DNA from: Fragum whitleyi
Taxonomy: Eukaryota > Mollusca > Bivalvia > Cardiida > Cardiidae
Direction of reading: 5' to 3'
Assembly (NCBI GenBank): GCA_948146395.1
Contig: OX411544.1
Coordinates: 90,128,632 to 90,192,631, forward strand
DNA: 64,000 nt
The notes below the pieces were generated by a model. That model was not told the origin of the DNA and made no database searches. It saw only the letters and a program-made list of their open reading frames with translations. Of this stretch, positions 11,977-24,328 are shown piece after piece (the stretch's first letter is position 1; the number at the start of each line of letters is the position of its first letter). Position numbers and translations under genes: made by a program.

Positions 11977-12639
11977 TTATACCAAGTGTTTTGCAAATTC
12001 ATCCTTTAAGTTCAATAGGTACATTTCTAGACCAACATCGGACAGATGGATTCCATCATGCCTGTAGAAGCCGGGCGTATTTAAATCGACGTCCATCCGT
12101 ACATGAGCTGACCGCGAATGACGAGCGGCTTGTTGTCGGCCGAATCTATTTACTCTTTTGCGTTTGTTTTCAATAGTAATAATATCAAAAAGCGTTGAGT
12201 TCCAAGTGGCTCGTTGAAGAATGTCAATCCATATAATTACCGCTCCCGGAATCGCCGCGCGTAAATAATTGAATTCGCGAAGCATTATATTACGGATGGA
12301 CGTCAATGTTAGTGAAGTTAAGTCATTCCCCCCTAGGTGGATTGCTACAACTTTTGGTTCTGTCCGTAGAAGAACATGACATTCCACGGCTTTTCGAAAT
12401 TGAGTCCACGACATTCCACGCCGTCCCCACCATGCTATCTTGGTATCCAGCTTAAGATTAGGTTTGTTGGTCGATTTAGCTCGAACTCCAGCCCAATATG
12501 GTATAGAATCCCCAATGACCCACACGTCTGCATCTGGCTGTAAGAGCTGGGAATCTACTGTGCTTCCTTGCATCTGGCTGTCCTCTGTCTGGCTACCCAC
12601 CGCTTTTCTCTTTATACCACGTGTTCGCTTCGGCGGCAT
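11977..12639 (-). CDS. SGNH-family hydrolase of the split-direct-repeat element
   Basis: The 220-residue ORF has the conserved SGNH blocks in order. Block I is VWVIGDSIPYW with nucleophile Ser45, block II is GRRGMSW (Gly75), block III is HLGGNDLTS (Asn105), and block V is HDGIHLSD (Asp195, His198). SGNH proteins hydrolyse esters or related bonds on lipids, sugars or other substrates; the substrate here is unknown. The first 35 residues are basic then Ser/Gln-rich (PPKRTRGIKRK), which suggests nucleic-acid binding or nuclear entry. There is no signal peptide. The ORF lies cleanly between A2 and B2 and starts 27 bp inside B2, so it belongs to the element. I recall SGNH-like ORFs being described in some Ngaro elements but cannot check this. 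All catalytic residues are present, so selection may have kept it until recently. Confidence 0.85.
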   Translation of the reverse strand: MPPKRTRGIKRKAVGSQTEDSQMQGSTVDSQLLQPDADVWVIGDSIPYWAGVRAKSTNKPNLKLDTKIAWWGRRGMSWTQFRKAVECHVLLRTEPKVVAIHLGGNDLTSLTLTSIRNIMLREFNYLRAAIPGAVIIWIDILQRATWNSTLFDIITIENKRKRVNRFGRQQAARHSRSAHVRMDVDLNTPGFYRHDGIHLSDVGLEMYLLNLKDEFAKHLV

Positions 12640-12666
12640 TCTCTGGTTTACGTTTACCTGTGTTGA

Positions 12667-12857
12667 TTAATATCTTGTATCGCGTGTTAGTAAAAAGAGA
12701 ATGATTTCGTCGATGCACGGGTTTATATAGCAGACGACATACGGGTAACGGATTACGGAGATTGACGATTTCACTCGGCAATCGTCGTCAAGGAAACCAG
12801 CCACGCACATCGCAAAAATAATCCATGTTATTTTCAATTCTGAAAATAACACTATTT
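12667..12857. repeat. Split direct repeat B2, right end of element 1
   Basis: Second copy of B1. It ends in AACACTATTT followed by unrelated flank (GTTTTCTAGAAC). No target-site duplication is seen, which fits recombinase-type integration. Confidence 0.9.
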
Positions 12858-13867
12858 GTTTTCTAGAACTATGTGACAACTAAAGAGCTGTTTAGGGTTA
12901 TAATTACAGCCTGTGATTTCTTTTATTTAAAAATAATGCATGTATGTCTTTAGGTCGAAAAGTTATTTTTTTTTAAAGAGAAATAGTATTTAACAAATTA
13001 TAATTATCAACTTTCATAGTTTGAAAAAAAAAAAAACTTAAGATAGAGTGCTTCCATTCTAAATGTACCGGCAAATTTTCTACCATACATGCATAGACAA
13101 GAAACAGATGATTATTTTACTGACACCTAAAGCAATTATTTATGTTAATTTTACGAAACTGGTATTCTTGGGTTAGTTGCCATGGTGATCACCATCAAGC
13201 ATAGGAGGATGTAATGAGCACACATATTTCAAAGACATAGACACATTACACGAACACTTTAGTTAAGAAATTTCTCATGTTTCAAAAATATTTCTTGATA
13301 ACAAAAACATTAACTTCACATCTATTTCAAACAACAACATTTGAATTGAAATTTGAAATCCTTGTTTTGACTGAAAGAAACCTCTATAATCATACTAGTG
13401 ACAAAACTGAATTTGATATTTAAAGAATTGCAAATTTTCGTGTAATGTTATTGGCTTTCTCTATATGTATCAAGTACAAAGCATATCACTTTTTAAAGCA
13501 CTAGCATTGAACAACATTGAGCTAGTGAATACAAAAGACAAGTTTATTGTAAAACGAAACTTAGTCATCCACTAAGGAAAACTGACAAATCGAGATTTCC
13601 CCAAAATGTCAAAGTTTAGATTTTTGTCGTTAAATAAACCGACGTGATAATGAAAGACATGTAATAAAATGTCGCTTACTTAAGTAGAGCCACCGTCGGA
13701 GCGCATCAGGCTCGAAATCATGGTGGGGATGGGGTGGGTGGGGAGGGCGAGGATAATATTTCTTATATCCCATAGCTTCCGATATATGTATTACATCAGC
13801 GAGTTTAAAATCGTAAATCTATGTGGAATGAGAGGCTGGAGATTCGGAAAGCATATATCGGTAATTT
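12858..13867. other. No gene recognised
   Basis: AT-rich sequence with short homopolymers and no coding frame or clear repeat. A G-rich patch (GGGGATGGGGTGGGTGGGGA) lies near 13725-13750. Confidence 0.6.
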
Positions 13868-13976
13868 GGTAAGAGGAATACCAGGAACTCATGGTCGGTA
13901 GCCCCAGCTTCCGAGATATGACAGGAAAATTGTTACAAATCGATGTAAAGCCTAATTTCAATAAAAAAAATCAAAT
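13868..13976 (+). repeat. SINE 3' segment
   Basis: GAGGAATACCAGGAACTC, GTAGCCCCAGCTTCCGAG and a final A-rich stretch match the central domain of the SINEs at 14820-15097 (minus) and 17946-18031. The tRNA-related head is missing or too diverged to see. Confidence 0.5.
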
Positions 13977-14409
13977 GTAAGTTAAGTTATAGTTGCACAC
14001 CCTGTGTCCGAGTCCGAGTTAAAATAGTTAGTCCGCACAGCTTGTACAGCCTGACTTGGATTGTTACTTTTCGCACTTCCAAGATAACCCCTTATTGCCA
14101 GACAGGTCACAATTCATGTAAAAAGCCAGCTTCATGTACAGGATGTTAAATGCACTCACCGCGAGCAGAATCCAGGCTAGTGATCGTTCAATTTCGGACA
14201 TACTGAGTTCGCTTTCAAAAATGACAGGCTGGTGGGCAACCCATAATTGGAATACAAAAAAAGGTTTAACGTTATAAAGTTGTAGGTTAAAAATCGTTGA
14301 GAGTTAAAGAATCCATCGTCGATATTGTTATGCTAGTAAGGAAGCCCGCCGATCATCGCGAGTACCCCAAGGAGGCAATGTCTTCAATTTTGGAAAACAT
14401 ACATCAACA

Positions 14410-14563
14410 TCGCTAATTGTGTTCATCCTGAACAAAATTTGCGATATAGGAATACCTCCCATTAAAGTCACTCAAAACTCGATCCACACACTCATTCAAT
14501 TTCATTCCTAAATTATTCGAAAAATTTTCACCTTGTCAATTTCACGATTTTGCTAACTGTAGA
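14410..14563 (-). repeat. MITE family M1, half copy
   Basis: Inverted copy of the left half of the element at 4478-4921: GTTCATCCTGAACAAAATTT, ATACCTCCCATTAA, CACACACTCATTC and CACCTTGTCAATTTCACGAT. The other half is absent. Confidence 0.65.
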
Positions 14564-14819
14564 AGCAGATAAACATGGGTATTCTCGTAGCAAGATTTGA
14601 GTCCTTGCTAGCGCTCTTAATTTGGATTGCAGAAAAAAGGGGAAAATAAACATCAGAATCAAGCCTCCATATTTGAATTATATACGGGGTTAAAAGATTC
14701 ATTTATTTTTTTCTTCTTTCCCGTTAACATATGGACATATTTTCATTCGCTTTCTTTCCAAGACAAACGAGTAAATATTGATAGAGATTGTATATTGACT
14801 TTCGACACAATAAAGCTTT

Positions 14820-15097
14820 GATTGATTGATTGAATGGAGTTTAACGCCGCTTTCAACATTATTTCAGCTATATCGCGGCGGCAGGAGCACCTAACAATGG
14901 ATTCCTGGTATTTCTCTCACCAGTACAACCATTACATCCTTTCCTAGCCTCCAGCTACTATCTCAAATAGGTCTACGATTATCAACCCATTGGTGAGAGA
15001 CAAATTGTCGGAAAGAATGAGTGCCGCCGTCGGGGATCGAACCCGGAACCTCTAGAATGACCGTCCGTCGCGCTACCAACTGCGCTATGATGGCGGC
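14820..15097 (-). mobile_element. tRNA-derived SINE
   Basis: The head (15023-15097, minus strand) has an A box, TAGCGCAGTTGGTAGCGC, and a B box, GGTTCGATCCC, in a tRNA-like fold. The acceptor stem pairs only in part (GCCGCC/GGCGGC, with three extra bases before the A box), so it is not a working tRNA. The body carries GAGAAATACCAGGAAT and GTGCTCCTGCCGCC. The tail is AAGCGGCGTTAAACTCC followed by (CAAT)n, a tail type I associate with molluscan SINEs. Confidence 0.75.
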
Positions 15098-17945
15098 TAT
15101 AAAGTTTTGAACAAAGAAAGAAGGGCAAACTGGTGGTAAAGGAGAGCAAAAATGTTTGTTGTCTACTTTTTCTAATATAGCCCATTTTTTGGTACGACAA
15201 GATGAAAGGGCGGATGCATATGTCGTATGTTCCTCGTACGCTGAAAGACAAAAGACAACGCGGATCAATAAATTTTAAACGATAAATACATACACATGTA
15301 CGCTTACAAATCATCTTTTCGATGCATTGTAAGATTTTCATACACTTTGCATTCTCAATTCATCCGTTAGTGCAGTGGCACCGGGCCTTAGACCTTTGAA
15401 GGAGAAAAGTGGTGCATAAGAACCACAACATTTTTGTTGCATAATTTTGGGATTATTGTCCTTTGTGCTATTATAATGACTCAGATTTTTTTCCGGAGCA
15501 TCTCTGTATGTACGTTTGCTATCAACTTCAAGCTTCAGTGGTGAAAAGATCCTTTAAAATGATATTACAATGCACAGGAACCATAACTATTCCCTGTTTG
15601 ATTTTTGAAGCTATTGAAATTTCTATTTTGAATTTAAAATGAAAATATTTTATCGAAATCAAGGAACTAGTTTATGAAAGAAAGCGAGATGGAATAAACA
15701 ATACTTGCAATTTATGTGATAAGTAATACAAAAATGACCTCCCGGGAACTTCGTAAAATAAATATCTTGGAGAGATATTGGTTCAAGTAGAGGTCAGCCG
15801 GTGTTCGCATTTCAAAGTTTTTCTTACTGGAAAGAAGAAAGATCATCACAGATTTAGAAAAAAAGCCAAAGGCAAAATGTTACGCCTGTGAACAGTCCGC
15901 ACAGTCTGGCTATGATCGACTCGTCACGCAATACCAAGAAGATTCCTTTTCGCCTGACTGGTCATATTTGCAACTCACTTCTCTTTTTACAAGATCATTT
16001 AGAATGATGTATTTTCTATTTTTGGTGTGAAAACGAAACATTTTCCTCGAATACATGTTATCCATGTAATCCAAGATTCTAAAGCTACATCTATATGGAT
16101 TCAATACCAGCTGTCCTTATTAATGACCATTACATGTAATTAATAGTTCACAAATTTAGTGAGATATGTCAAAATACCTCCGTTGCCATAGCTACAGTTC
16201 ATACTGGAGGTTGTTTTCAGTTTTGCCAAACATCTTAAACTTTCCAATACTTTTATGTATGTCTGACAAAATCAAGAATCTGATATACCAATCGAGTAAT
16301 CAAAATGATACACCTCACATGCATTTTGTTTTAAAATCCGATTTTAAAGTGTATGTTGCTAAATGTACTACCGAGAGACTTTTTTATAAAAGAAATATTA
16401 TGAAACAATCGTATGTGATGTAACCTTTAGTAATAATACTAATTTCAAAACGTTTTATTTTTGCGTAATGGCGAGAGATTGAGAGTTTAATATTTGAAGA
16501 CTTTGATTAGAATGTGCGGATGCAGAGACAGATCTGAGTCTGGGTGTTGCGCACATGTAGAAATAAAAAAAAATAACAGGAAGGATTATGCATTTTGCAG
16601 ACATGTTGACTTGCGAAAAAAATTTACTGATCATATATTTTTCTTGCTTTCCTTTCTTTTTCTTAATATTTCCATAGATTCGTTATTTAACCAATACATT
16701 GTGCTTAGAATTGCGTTTCTTTTTTAACCAACAGAACAGAACAGAATTTTGTAAGTCGACTAGTACAAAGCAGACAAGAGTCATAAAAAAGAGGTTTCCT
16801 GGCACTTTATCGGATAGTTTTGCGAGTCCTAATTACCATATGGGAGTCTCGGACTCGAAAAAACTGCTCATCTTAAAACCATGGTCATAATTAAGACATT
16901 TTTCTATGTAAGGCGATCGTGGCAAATGTAAACTAGGCTTAAAGCAGAGAAGAAGAAATGCTTTAGTGTTACTCAGTTAGTAAATGTAGAATATGTATTT
17001 GCAAATTCCGCAAACTTGAGAAAAAATGGGGATACCAGGTAATGGTTTGATTCCCCCTTATTCGACATCCGTGTTCTTGCTGACCTGCATAATATAATTA
17101 ACGGATCGCCCAACTATTGCAAATGCAGTCTATTTTGGTTATGTTATTTTAAATACCATATGAAAGCCTTAGCATGATACTCAACCGGTTATTACCGGGA
17201 CTCTAAAATCATATCGTCTGTGAGCGACCAAAATCTCACATAGCCCCAGTGTATTTAAGCCGTAAAAACGAGGTTTAAGTCTCTAGCCGACGATATACCA
17301 AAATTTATTGTTACAAGAATTTAAACCATGATTTTGAACATCTCAGTGCAATAATTTAACTAAGTTTGAGCGCTATTCTCTTATATGTTTTTGTAAACAC
17401 TTTTTGTCATATTGTTTCGGTGGCCTAAATTGTGCAATATATATATATATAAAATCTTATTCGTAAATACCCAAGTACTCACAGAAATTAGCTGATACCC
17501 TTTTTTAACCTTTTATAGTACTAGATCTCCTTTTTGTAGAAGTATGCTCAAATAATTCGATTTTGTGACATTTCCATTTCGGAAATAGTATACCTACCTC
17601 CATAGAAAAAATGGTGAATGAACATATAAGCACGAAACTGTATTATAAAGTCTCGAAAACAATATTACCAATGTACGACAAAAACCTCGTAACTCACGTT
17701 CTTTCAAGCTGTAGATACGAGGTTTAAGCCTTCCGCTTACGATATACCAATTTTACTACTTTGAGAATTGCAACATGTGTGGTTTTGAAATTTCCCAGGC
17801 AATGGTTTGATTTTATCTATGACTGTTGCATTGAAACACTATTCAGTGAAATGTGAACGGTAGTCTAAATATGACCGAAACGGCGGCACATATCTTTTCT
17901 TACATTCATCTCCCACCTGAAGGCCAGGAAAGGAAGTAATTTTTA
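15098..17945. other. No gene recognised
   Basis: Mostly unique AT-rich sequence. A diverged TGACCCGTCA-type end lies at 15910-15970. Two related stretches with CGAGGTTTAAG and CGATATACCAA occur near 17268-17310 and 17715-17755, which suggests a local degenerate duplication. A short (TA)n lies at 17438-17450. Confidence 0.5.
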
Positions 17946-18031
17946 ATGGTAGTGCTGATGGGAGAAATACCAGGAATATAATGTTGGGTGCTCCAACTGT
18001 CATGTTATACATGAAAACAAAACAAAAAACC
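17946..18031 (+). repeat. SINE central and tail fragment
   Basis: GGGAGAAATACCAGGAATAT and GTTGGGTGCTCCAACTGT, followed by an A-rich tail, match the body of the SINE at 14820-15097. The remnant GTGCTCAGGTGAGCTGAAAG at 18159-18178 is the end motif of the AGCTCACCTGAGC family. Confidence 0.5.
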
Positions 18032-18974
18032 TAACCTTAGTTGCACCGTCTATAGAAATCATATTTTCGAGGTAGCTTTTTCGACCTTTGCAGAATAAGA
18101 TCAATTACGACGACAGACATTCAATGATCAAAAAGGCTCGTCCCCATGAAACACCATGTGCTCAGGTGAGCTGAAAGTTAGCTGAACATTCAGGAAATAG
18201 AAAACGTTAAACATAAACAGTGTTCAGGATAGCGTGCGGCCTATCTTGAACATACCGGACGTTGGCGCTTTAAAACTGATATTTTAAAATAAATAGATAA
18301 ATGCTTCAATGTTTCATCATAAACCATGACAGAAAAAAAATCTGCCATATTTGTTTGCTATACTCAGCATTTCGCTCGCCAATCATCGTTTGCATTTCAA
18401 TACATGAATACTGAATAGATTTAGAACATTTTCCAAACGTAAAAAGTTTAATCTTGGTCAGTCCGATCATTTTGCACAGTCTAGTCAGGATTTGTATACA
18501 TTTTTTAAATAAGAGCCTTCGAACGTTAAAGTAACATTTTTTGCGTAATTGATGAAATGTATAATCTTGTGTATGAAAGGAAGCGAGACATTGACTAATG
18601 TTCTGCATTATCATTTATAGAAGTTTAGGCGTGAAAGCATTCAACAACGCATCATCATATCTCTGAACCCCCACCCCACCCCCAACTCATCTTTCCAAAA
18701 AGAAAGATCGTAGAGCTTCCACGGGGCGCATTTCCTTCTATTTACTTCAAATTTTGTTTTCTTTCCAAAAGACTCTAAGGCCACATGTTTAATTCGAGCC
18801 CCAAACCTGGTTCCAGATGTGTTATTTATGGGAATGAAATGACCATTGCATGTAATTAATTGTTGGACATATCAAATTTGATTGCGTTGCTATGGTTACA
18901 ATGGAAGATGCTTTTATTTTTCCCAATCAGTGTAACATCTTAGCTTGTTAAATAAAATACCGAACTTTTAAGAG

Positions 18975-19290
18975 AGTCGAGTCAGGCTAGCTCAACGGTA
19001 ACGATTTTGGCTGCGAATCCTGGGTTGAGAGTTCGAACAACGACTTGGCAAGATTCATACGGCAAAATAAACAAAAGTCGTTGTGACACGAGTCATTATT
19101 CTCCAACCTAGCACGTTTGATAAGAAGTATTCATAAGATGAATAAGCAGTTGATGACTCGGACGAAATATTGTTAATCTTCCGCTGGTGTGAGAAAAGAA
19201 AGAAAATCATGTGATGGTCACCAGCCGCCGCAATATAACTGTGATAGTGTTAAAAATGGCATTTAACCTTATAAAAATAAACAAGTCAAT
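18975..19290 (+). mobile_element. tRNA-derived SINE
   Basis: The head has CTAGCTCAACGGTAACG as A box and GAGAGTTCGAAC as B box. The body carries a GGTGTGAGAAAAG equivalent of the shared domain and CACCAGCCGCCGCAATATA. The tail is AAATGGCATTTAACCTTATA then A-rich. It is diverged from the minus-strand SINE at 14820-15097 but has the same layout. Confidence 0.6.
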
Positions 19291-19429
19291 TTCGTAGAGG
19301 ATTCGTAGAGGATTTTTTTACTCTATACAATAAATCTTCTGTTTTAATTTTTTTATTTTTTGTTATATAAAATAAACTCTACTACAAGTATAACTACATA
19401 ATCGGAAACTTTCGGAACAAAAATGTGGA

Positions 19430-19433
19430 GAGC

Positions 19434-19467
<34 letters not shown>

Positions 19468-19660
19468 GAGAGAGAGAGGGAGGGAGAGAGAGAGAGAGAA
19501 AAAAAATAGGGAGAGATGAAAAGTGAGAGAGAAACAAGAAAGAGAGAGGGCATGCAGACAAACAGACAGACAGAGAGTGAGACAGACAGACAGAGAGGTT
19601 GAAAAAGCAAGAGAGACAGAAAAAGAAAAGAGACAGGAAAAGATAAATTCAGACAGATAG
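19430..19660. repeat. (GA)n / (GACA)n microsatellite
   Basis: Purine-rich strand: (GA)n at about 19433-19500, grading into GAAA, GACA and CAGA units to about 19660. Minus-strand Ser/Leu-rich ORFs through it are repeat artefacts. Confidence 0.95.
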
Positions 19661-19779
19661 AGGAGAAGATTGGTTAGGGTATTTTTTGTAATTTTTTTTA
19701 ACAAAACGATAGAAGATGACAAATTTCAAACTGAACGATCGATCCCGGATTGTTCCAGAAATCAGCATGGGGAAGAATA

Positions 19780-22540
19780 ATGTTTAATCTTCCCTTTTAC
19801 CATAACCCAATACCATATAACAATATTCCAATGCCTTACTGATATAACATGATCTCTTTCGCAGAATGAAATAGTGTTATTGAAAAAAAATCTTTGCACG
19901 TTGTTAATTGAAAAAAAAAAAAAAAAAAAAAGAATTTTGAAGACGGTATTTCCCGACTGCATTTCTAATCAACCTTTGATCGATCCAATCCAATTTTTTT
20001 AACATTTTTTATTTTCTCAAATTGTCTTATTTTTAAGGTTTAATATTAAACTTTACAACTAAAGTTCAATACTAGACCTACGTATTGAAAAATTTGTGAC
20101 GAAAGCAAGAATTTGTGGGTTTTTTTTTTTTTTTTTTTTTTCTGTGTATTCCTGAAGTAACGTATAATTGTTATTTAAATAGGTTTAAGAAATAGAATCG
20201 AATACCATAAAGAAAACAAAGTAACACAACTTTTTCTACTTTAAACTGGCCATTTGTAAGCAATGATAAAGTGAAAGACCAGACAGACAATGAAAATGTG
20301 TCCAACAATCCGACTGAATAAATTTATGGCTTCTCGGTGCCCATCAGGGTAATTAAAACCGCATACATAACAAAGACGAGACGGTCTACTGTTCTCTGAC
20401 AATTTTAATGCGATATTAACGGACAATCAGAGAGATAGGGTCTTTTTGCTATTATTTCTTAAAAGGGAGTTTTGGTACAGGATATTCTTGGCATGGTCTA
20501 AATTATTTCTTAGCAAATTTTTTTTACGTTGTTATAATGAGCACACGCCAAGCTAAAAGCTTGTCTGTTAATATTATTCCTCTCTCTCTAGAGTTTAAAA
20601 GCCTGTTTAGCAACAAAACATTTTTCATTAAACTATTTACAATTCTGATTACCAACATGTTTGTTTTTCAAGCATTGGGTTTTTTCCCAAATACTTTAAA
20701 TGCATTTTCCCTCAAGAAACACGTGAAATCGGCAACTATGCTATTTATATCTTTGGTTTCTGACCAATCGATTAAATCTAGCAGCACTCTATGATTATTC
20801 ATGAGTTATTCTAAAAATAGATCGCTCTTACTGCTATCCTATATCAGTTTATCGTATGTTTTTGTCGGTTTATTTGTTGTTGAATAATTTTTCTTCATAC
20901 TCAAATTTGAATTTATTGTAAATAGGATTGGAGCGTGATCAGAGTGCTCATTAAAATCAAATATTTCAAAATTACAAAATTATTTCTATTTGTTATAGTG
21001 GAAGCATATTGACCTAAACCTGGCCTTTGTGATTTAAATCAATTAAATACCGGTCGTTTCTCCCCGACAAATCACGACTTATCTGCGGAATCCAAATGTT
21101 AAGTTGGAGTGCACGTGTTAGCTTTGTTAACCCGTTATCGCACATGCTGTTCATTGTAACGGCGATATTTGGTCACCCTCATGAGGTAGTGAATCAATAC
21201 ATAAATTGAGTTTCTTATTTAACAAATCTTTAGATGCGGGTGAGAAAAATATGAATTTTCAAATTTCTTTAAATGCAATTTATGTGTTTTGAATGGAAAT
21301 GAAATGAAATCCCCTCTCTAAGTCGCAATATTTGAAAACGAATCGTCTGCTAGATGACTAGGCGCCCCGTATATAGGTAAACTACTAACTCCACGCATAC
21401 CTGTAATTTGTGCAGTATAACGGAATGTCCATGCGTGATCGTCACGTGCCGAAGAATTTATTCGGAATTTATTTATGTGCCTAATCATTTATTCTGCATA
21501 AAGGTCAGGTTCAAGTCAATATGCGCCCGCTATAACACATAGTCAACAGTACTCATTCCACCAGTAGACTTCCCACGCTCCCTGTCAGAGTGCAGACGAC
21601 CATTGACCAATGACAAACAACTTAATTGACACATTTCGAGCAGACGATCTACCACGTGGTGTGAATTTACGCGTGGGTTTTTAACCGAGTGATAATCATA
21701 ACAGAATTTGATTGGTTGTCAGCCCTACAACTGGTAAATGACCGTTCGAGAAAAAAATCAGAGTAGTAATATTGTAAGTGCTACAAATTTATTTTACAGT
21801 TAACCTATTGTACGTTTCAACTCCTTTACTCAACCGAAAATCTTGTTATAAACACTGAAAATACTAACTGGTAATTACTAAAAGCGAAAATTACATCAAA
21901 TTTTGTATTAGCATCTTCTCTATTTGTCGAAAAGTAAATAAGATAAAAAACAAAGTTTGTAGATTGTGACTGAAAAGGCCGTTTCTTCGGTGTTTGAAAA
22001 CACATTATTTGGTTTGAACACATTGCTCAGAAGATAAAGGTAAAAATGTAGTGGGTCAAACAGGCTGGATTTCTGGAAACCGGTATAAATCTCCGATTTA
22101 AAAATCAACAGTAACAGAATGTTACAGTACAATGTATTTTGTCCGCAAAATTTTGATTGTATATCTTTCCACTTTTCATTCAACTCTACTCAAAGGATGT
22201 TACATTACAATAATTGTTTGTCATCAAAATAAAATTCTAACTAATGATGATGAAAAGTTGAATATTCAATCCAATTTATTATTTTATGCTGTCTAATGCC
22301 TTAGAATACAGTCAACTCAACTCTTTCTACCCTGCTCTGAACCTCAGTAGGTCAGAACACCAATTGTCCTCTCTCTGCAGTCACCCTTCGTTCACTTAAA
22401 CTGACCAATTCTCAGGGGTATTCCCAGGCTACCTATTTCAACTAATGTTTCTATACATTTGGATTTCAATAAAGGTTTTGTTCCTTCTAATCTACAATCT
22501 TTACACCTATGAACTTTTATAAGTCTAGAAAAATTCATTA
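19780..22540. other. No gene recognised
   Basis: AT-rich sequence with homopolymer runs (poly-A at about 19910-19931, poly-T at 20120-20141). Short ORFs have no recognisable motif or splice context. CAGTAACAGAATGTTACAGTAC at about 22105 echoes a similar motif near 8833-8868. Confidence 0.5.
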
Positions 22541-23290
22541 TCATCCAAAGGGTGATCAAATATTCACTTTATATGTTGCAATGTCCTCTGCCAATAAAAT
22601 ACATGTTTTTAGCAGACTGATACAACTTCGCAGAAATAAAATTCCTATGATATTTGGTTGAAATCCATCATTTTAAACATTCTAGCAAGTTTGTTTCCCT
22701 ATATTGGATATTCCACCATATACCATATATCAAGAAATGACCTCTGCCCATGAAAGACATATTTTCGTTCGATCATAATATTTTTGTAGACTGATAAAGG
22801 ACCAACAAAGAATCATTCCAGTGAAATTTGGTTGATATCCATTTGTTAGATTGTGAGAAAATGATTTTCAAAGTTTTCACTATGTAACATAGAGTGAAAT
22901 GACCACCGCCCAAAAAATACATATTTTACATCTGATCACACAAACAAAATATTTGTAGACTGATCAAAGGTCACCCAAGGATCATTCCAGTGAAATTTGG
23001 TTGATATCAAACAATTAGTTCTGGGAAAAGTCACCTATTACTATATATGGAAATTAAGTACACCCACTACAGCCATGATTCTCAACTGATTAAAATTCTT
23101 TGAAGGAATCTGATAGAGAGTCACCCAGGGAACACTCCTGTGAAATTTTATTACAATTCATCCAGTACTCTACGAGGAAAGTAAAAGTTTTCGGACGGAC
23201 GGACGCAATTACGAACGCACGCACGAACGGACGACATACACCCCACCATGACAATGGCCTTTCGTCAAGTGGAGCTAAAAATTCAAAGGG
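22540..23290 (+). repeat. Dispersed tandem-unit repeat, GTCACCCAAGGATCATTCC family
   Basis: About four units of 150-175 bp, each with GACTGAT, a GGTCACCCAAGGATCATTCC core and GTGAAATTTGGTTGATAT. It ends in GGACGGACGGACGC and GACAATGGCCTTTCGTCAAG. A second copy is at 26163-26515 and a one-unit relic near 8758. Confidence 0.75.
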
Positions 23291-23689
23291 TTTATTTCAC
23301 TCCAGCAACAGAGGTCATATAATAATGCATGTTACCGCTATATTTCATATTTTGATCATTTTGGCGTCCCAAAAAGTGATATCTTTTTACATACAAAACT
23401 GGGCGTTTGAGAAAAATCCTGTTACTCTATTTTCAATAGGTATCTACCATTAAACACATCACGCAAGTGTGTCATACAAACAAATCCTTTTTCTTAAAAT
23501 GTATTTGATGAATAATCATAACATCGATCATTGTTCAAGCTGAAGCTACGAAGTTTTGCCTATGCACCAACACTCAACTCATAGAAAAGCTGAGCGGACT
23601 TGACATTCATCTTTTGTCACTGTCCACCTATCGCCGTTATCCTAAAAATTCTATGTTGGTCGCCTTCTGATAGCATATACATTTACATA

Positions 23690-23911
23690 TACATTTGTTT
23701 ACAAAATTTTGGACCTGTCCAAATTCAAAGGTTTTGCAGATGAAAATTAAAAATGGATGTAATTTGAAAAATAACCATTCAGTATGGTAAAAAATAGTGT
23801 GAAAAAAGAAGAAATTGCTTGTCAGAAGCAATTTCTTCCTTTTTCATAATGTTTTCTCAATCATAAAATCACAGACACGTATAAAGAAGGTATTAAACAG
23901 CAAAGGGTTAA
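23690..23911 (-). mobile_element. Hairpin-core TTAA element, truncated copy
   Basis: The hairpin GAAGAAATTGCTTGTCAGAAGCAATTTCTTC spans 23809-23839. The right end CAGCAAAGGG abuts TTAA (about 23912-23915). The body (ACAAAATTTTGGACCTGTCC) matches the complete copy at 28882-29373 in reverse orientation. The other terminus is missing. Confidence 0.6.
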
Positions 23912-24328
23912 AATCCTAGTTACGACTTCGTGTTTTGTATGAGACAAGCTATCGTTCAGAATAGAAAAGTTATCTAATCCTCCAAGGCAGACAACATTTT
24001 CTTCTAGACTCAGTTAATTCAGATCAGCTTGTCACGTCCATATTTATGGGTGAATCAAAATTTCACGACAATTTTTGAAGGTCACAGGCTCCCTGAAGAA
24101 GGCATTGTCACAAAAACAAGAGCCATGTTGGACATGGCCACCCCCCCCCCCCCCGCCGCGAAAGCTTGATAGTTAACTGAAGCCTAAGAGATTATGGATT
24201 CTTTTGTACTGTAAGAAATTTAACCCCTACAAATCTATGTATTAACAATAGCAAATCTGGGCGTGGCATTATACGCCCGATGCTTAGAAATAAATGGGTG
24301 ATGTTTTGAATTTTTTATTGAGCCTTAG

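Larger units (their letters stand above)
9838..12857 (-). mobile_element. Split-direct-repeat element 1 (Ngaro/PAT-like), non-autonomous, with SGNH ORF
   Basis: Two repeat pairs interleave as A1 (9838-10098), B1 (11468-11658), A2 (11657-11917) and B2 (12667-12857). A copies are 261 bp each, B copies 191 bp each, and they look identical in side-by-side reading. B1 and A2 overlap by two bases, TT. This A1-B1A2-B2 order is the known split-direct-repeat architecture of PAT and Ngaro retrotransposons, which integrate through a tyrosine recombinase. No reverse transcriptase, RNase H or recombinase is present in the 3,020 bp, so the copy must depend on enzymes in trans. The 11918-12666 interval holds an SGNH ORF on the minus strand; 10099-11467 holds tandem repeats. 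The copies are nearly identical, so insertion is probably recent. Nested LTR elements are excluded by the interleaving. Assignment to Ngaro rather than PAT is inference from the SGNH ORF. Confidence 0.8.

Noticed and set aside
11991..12176. Plus-strand ORFs opposite the SGNH ORF
   Set aside because: They are shadows of the minus-strand coding frame and have no motifs.
9838..12857. LTR retrotransposon or two nested LTR elements
   Set aside because: The two repeat pairs interleave and B1 abuts A2. Nested or single LTR elements cannot produce this order.
15023..15097. Functional tRNA gene on the minus strand
   Set aside because: A and B boxes are present, but the acceptor stem pairs only partly and has extra bases. 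It is followed by a SINE body and tail.
19353..19722. Minus-strand Ser/Leu-rich ORFs
   Set aside because: They are produced by the (GA)n microsatellite.
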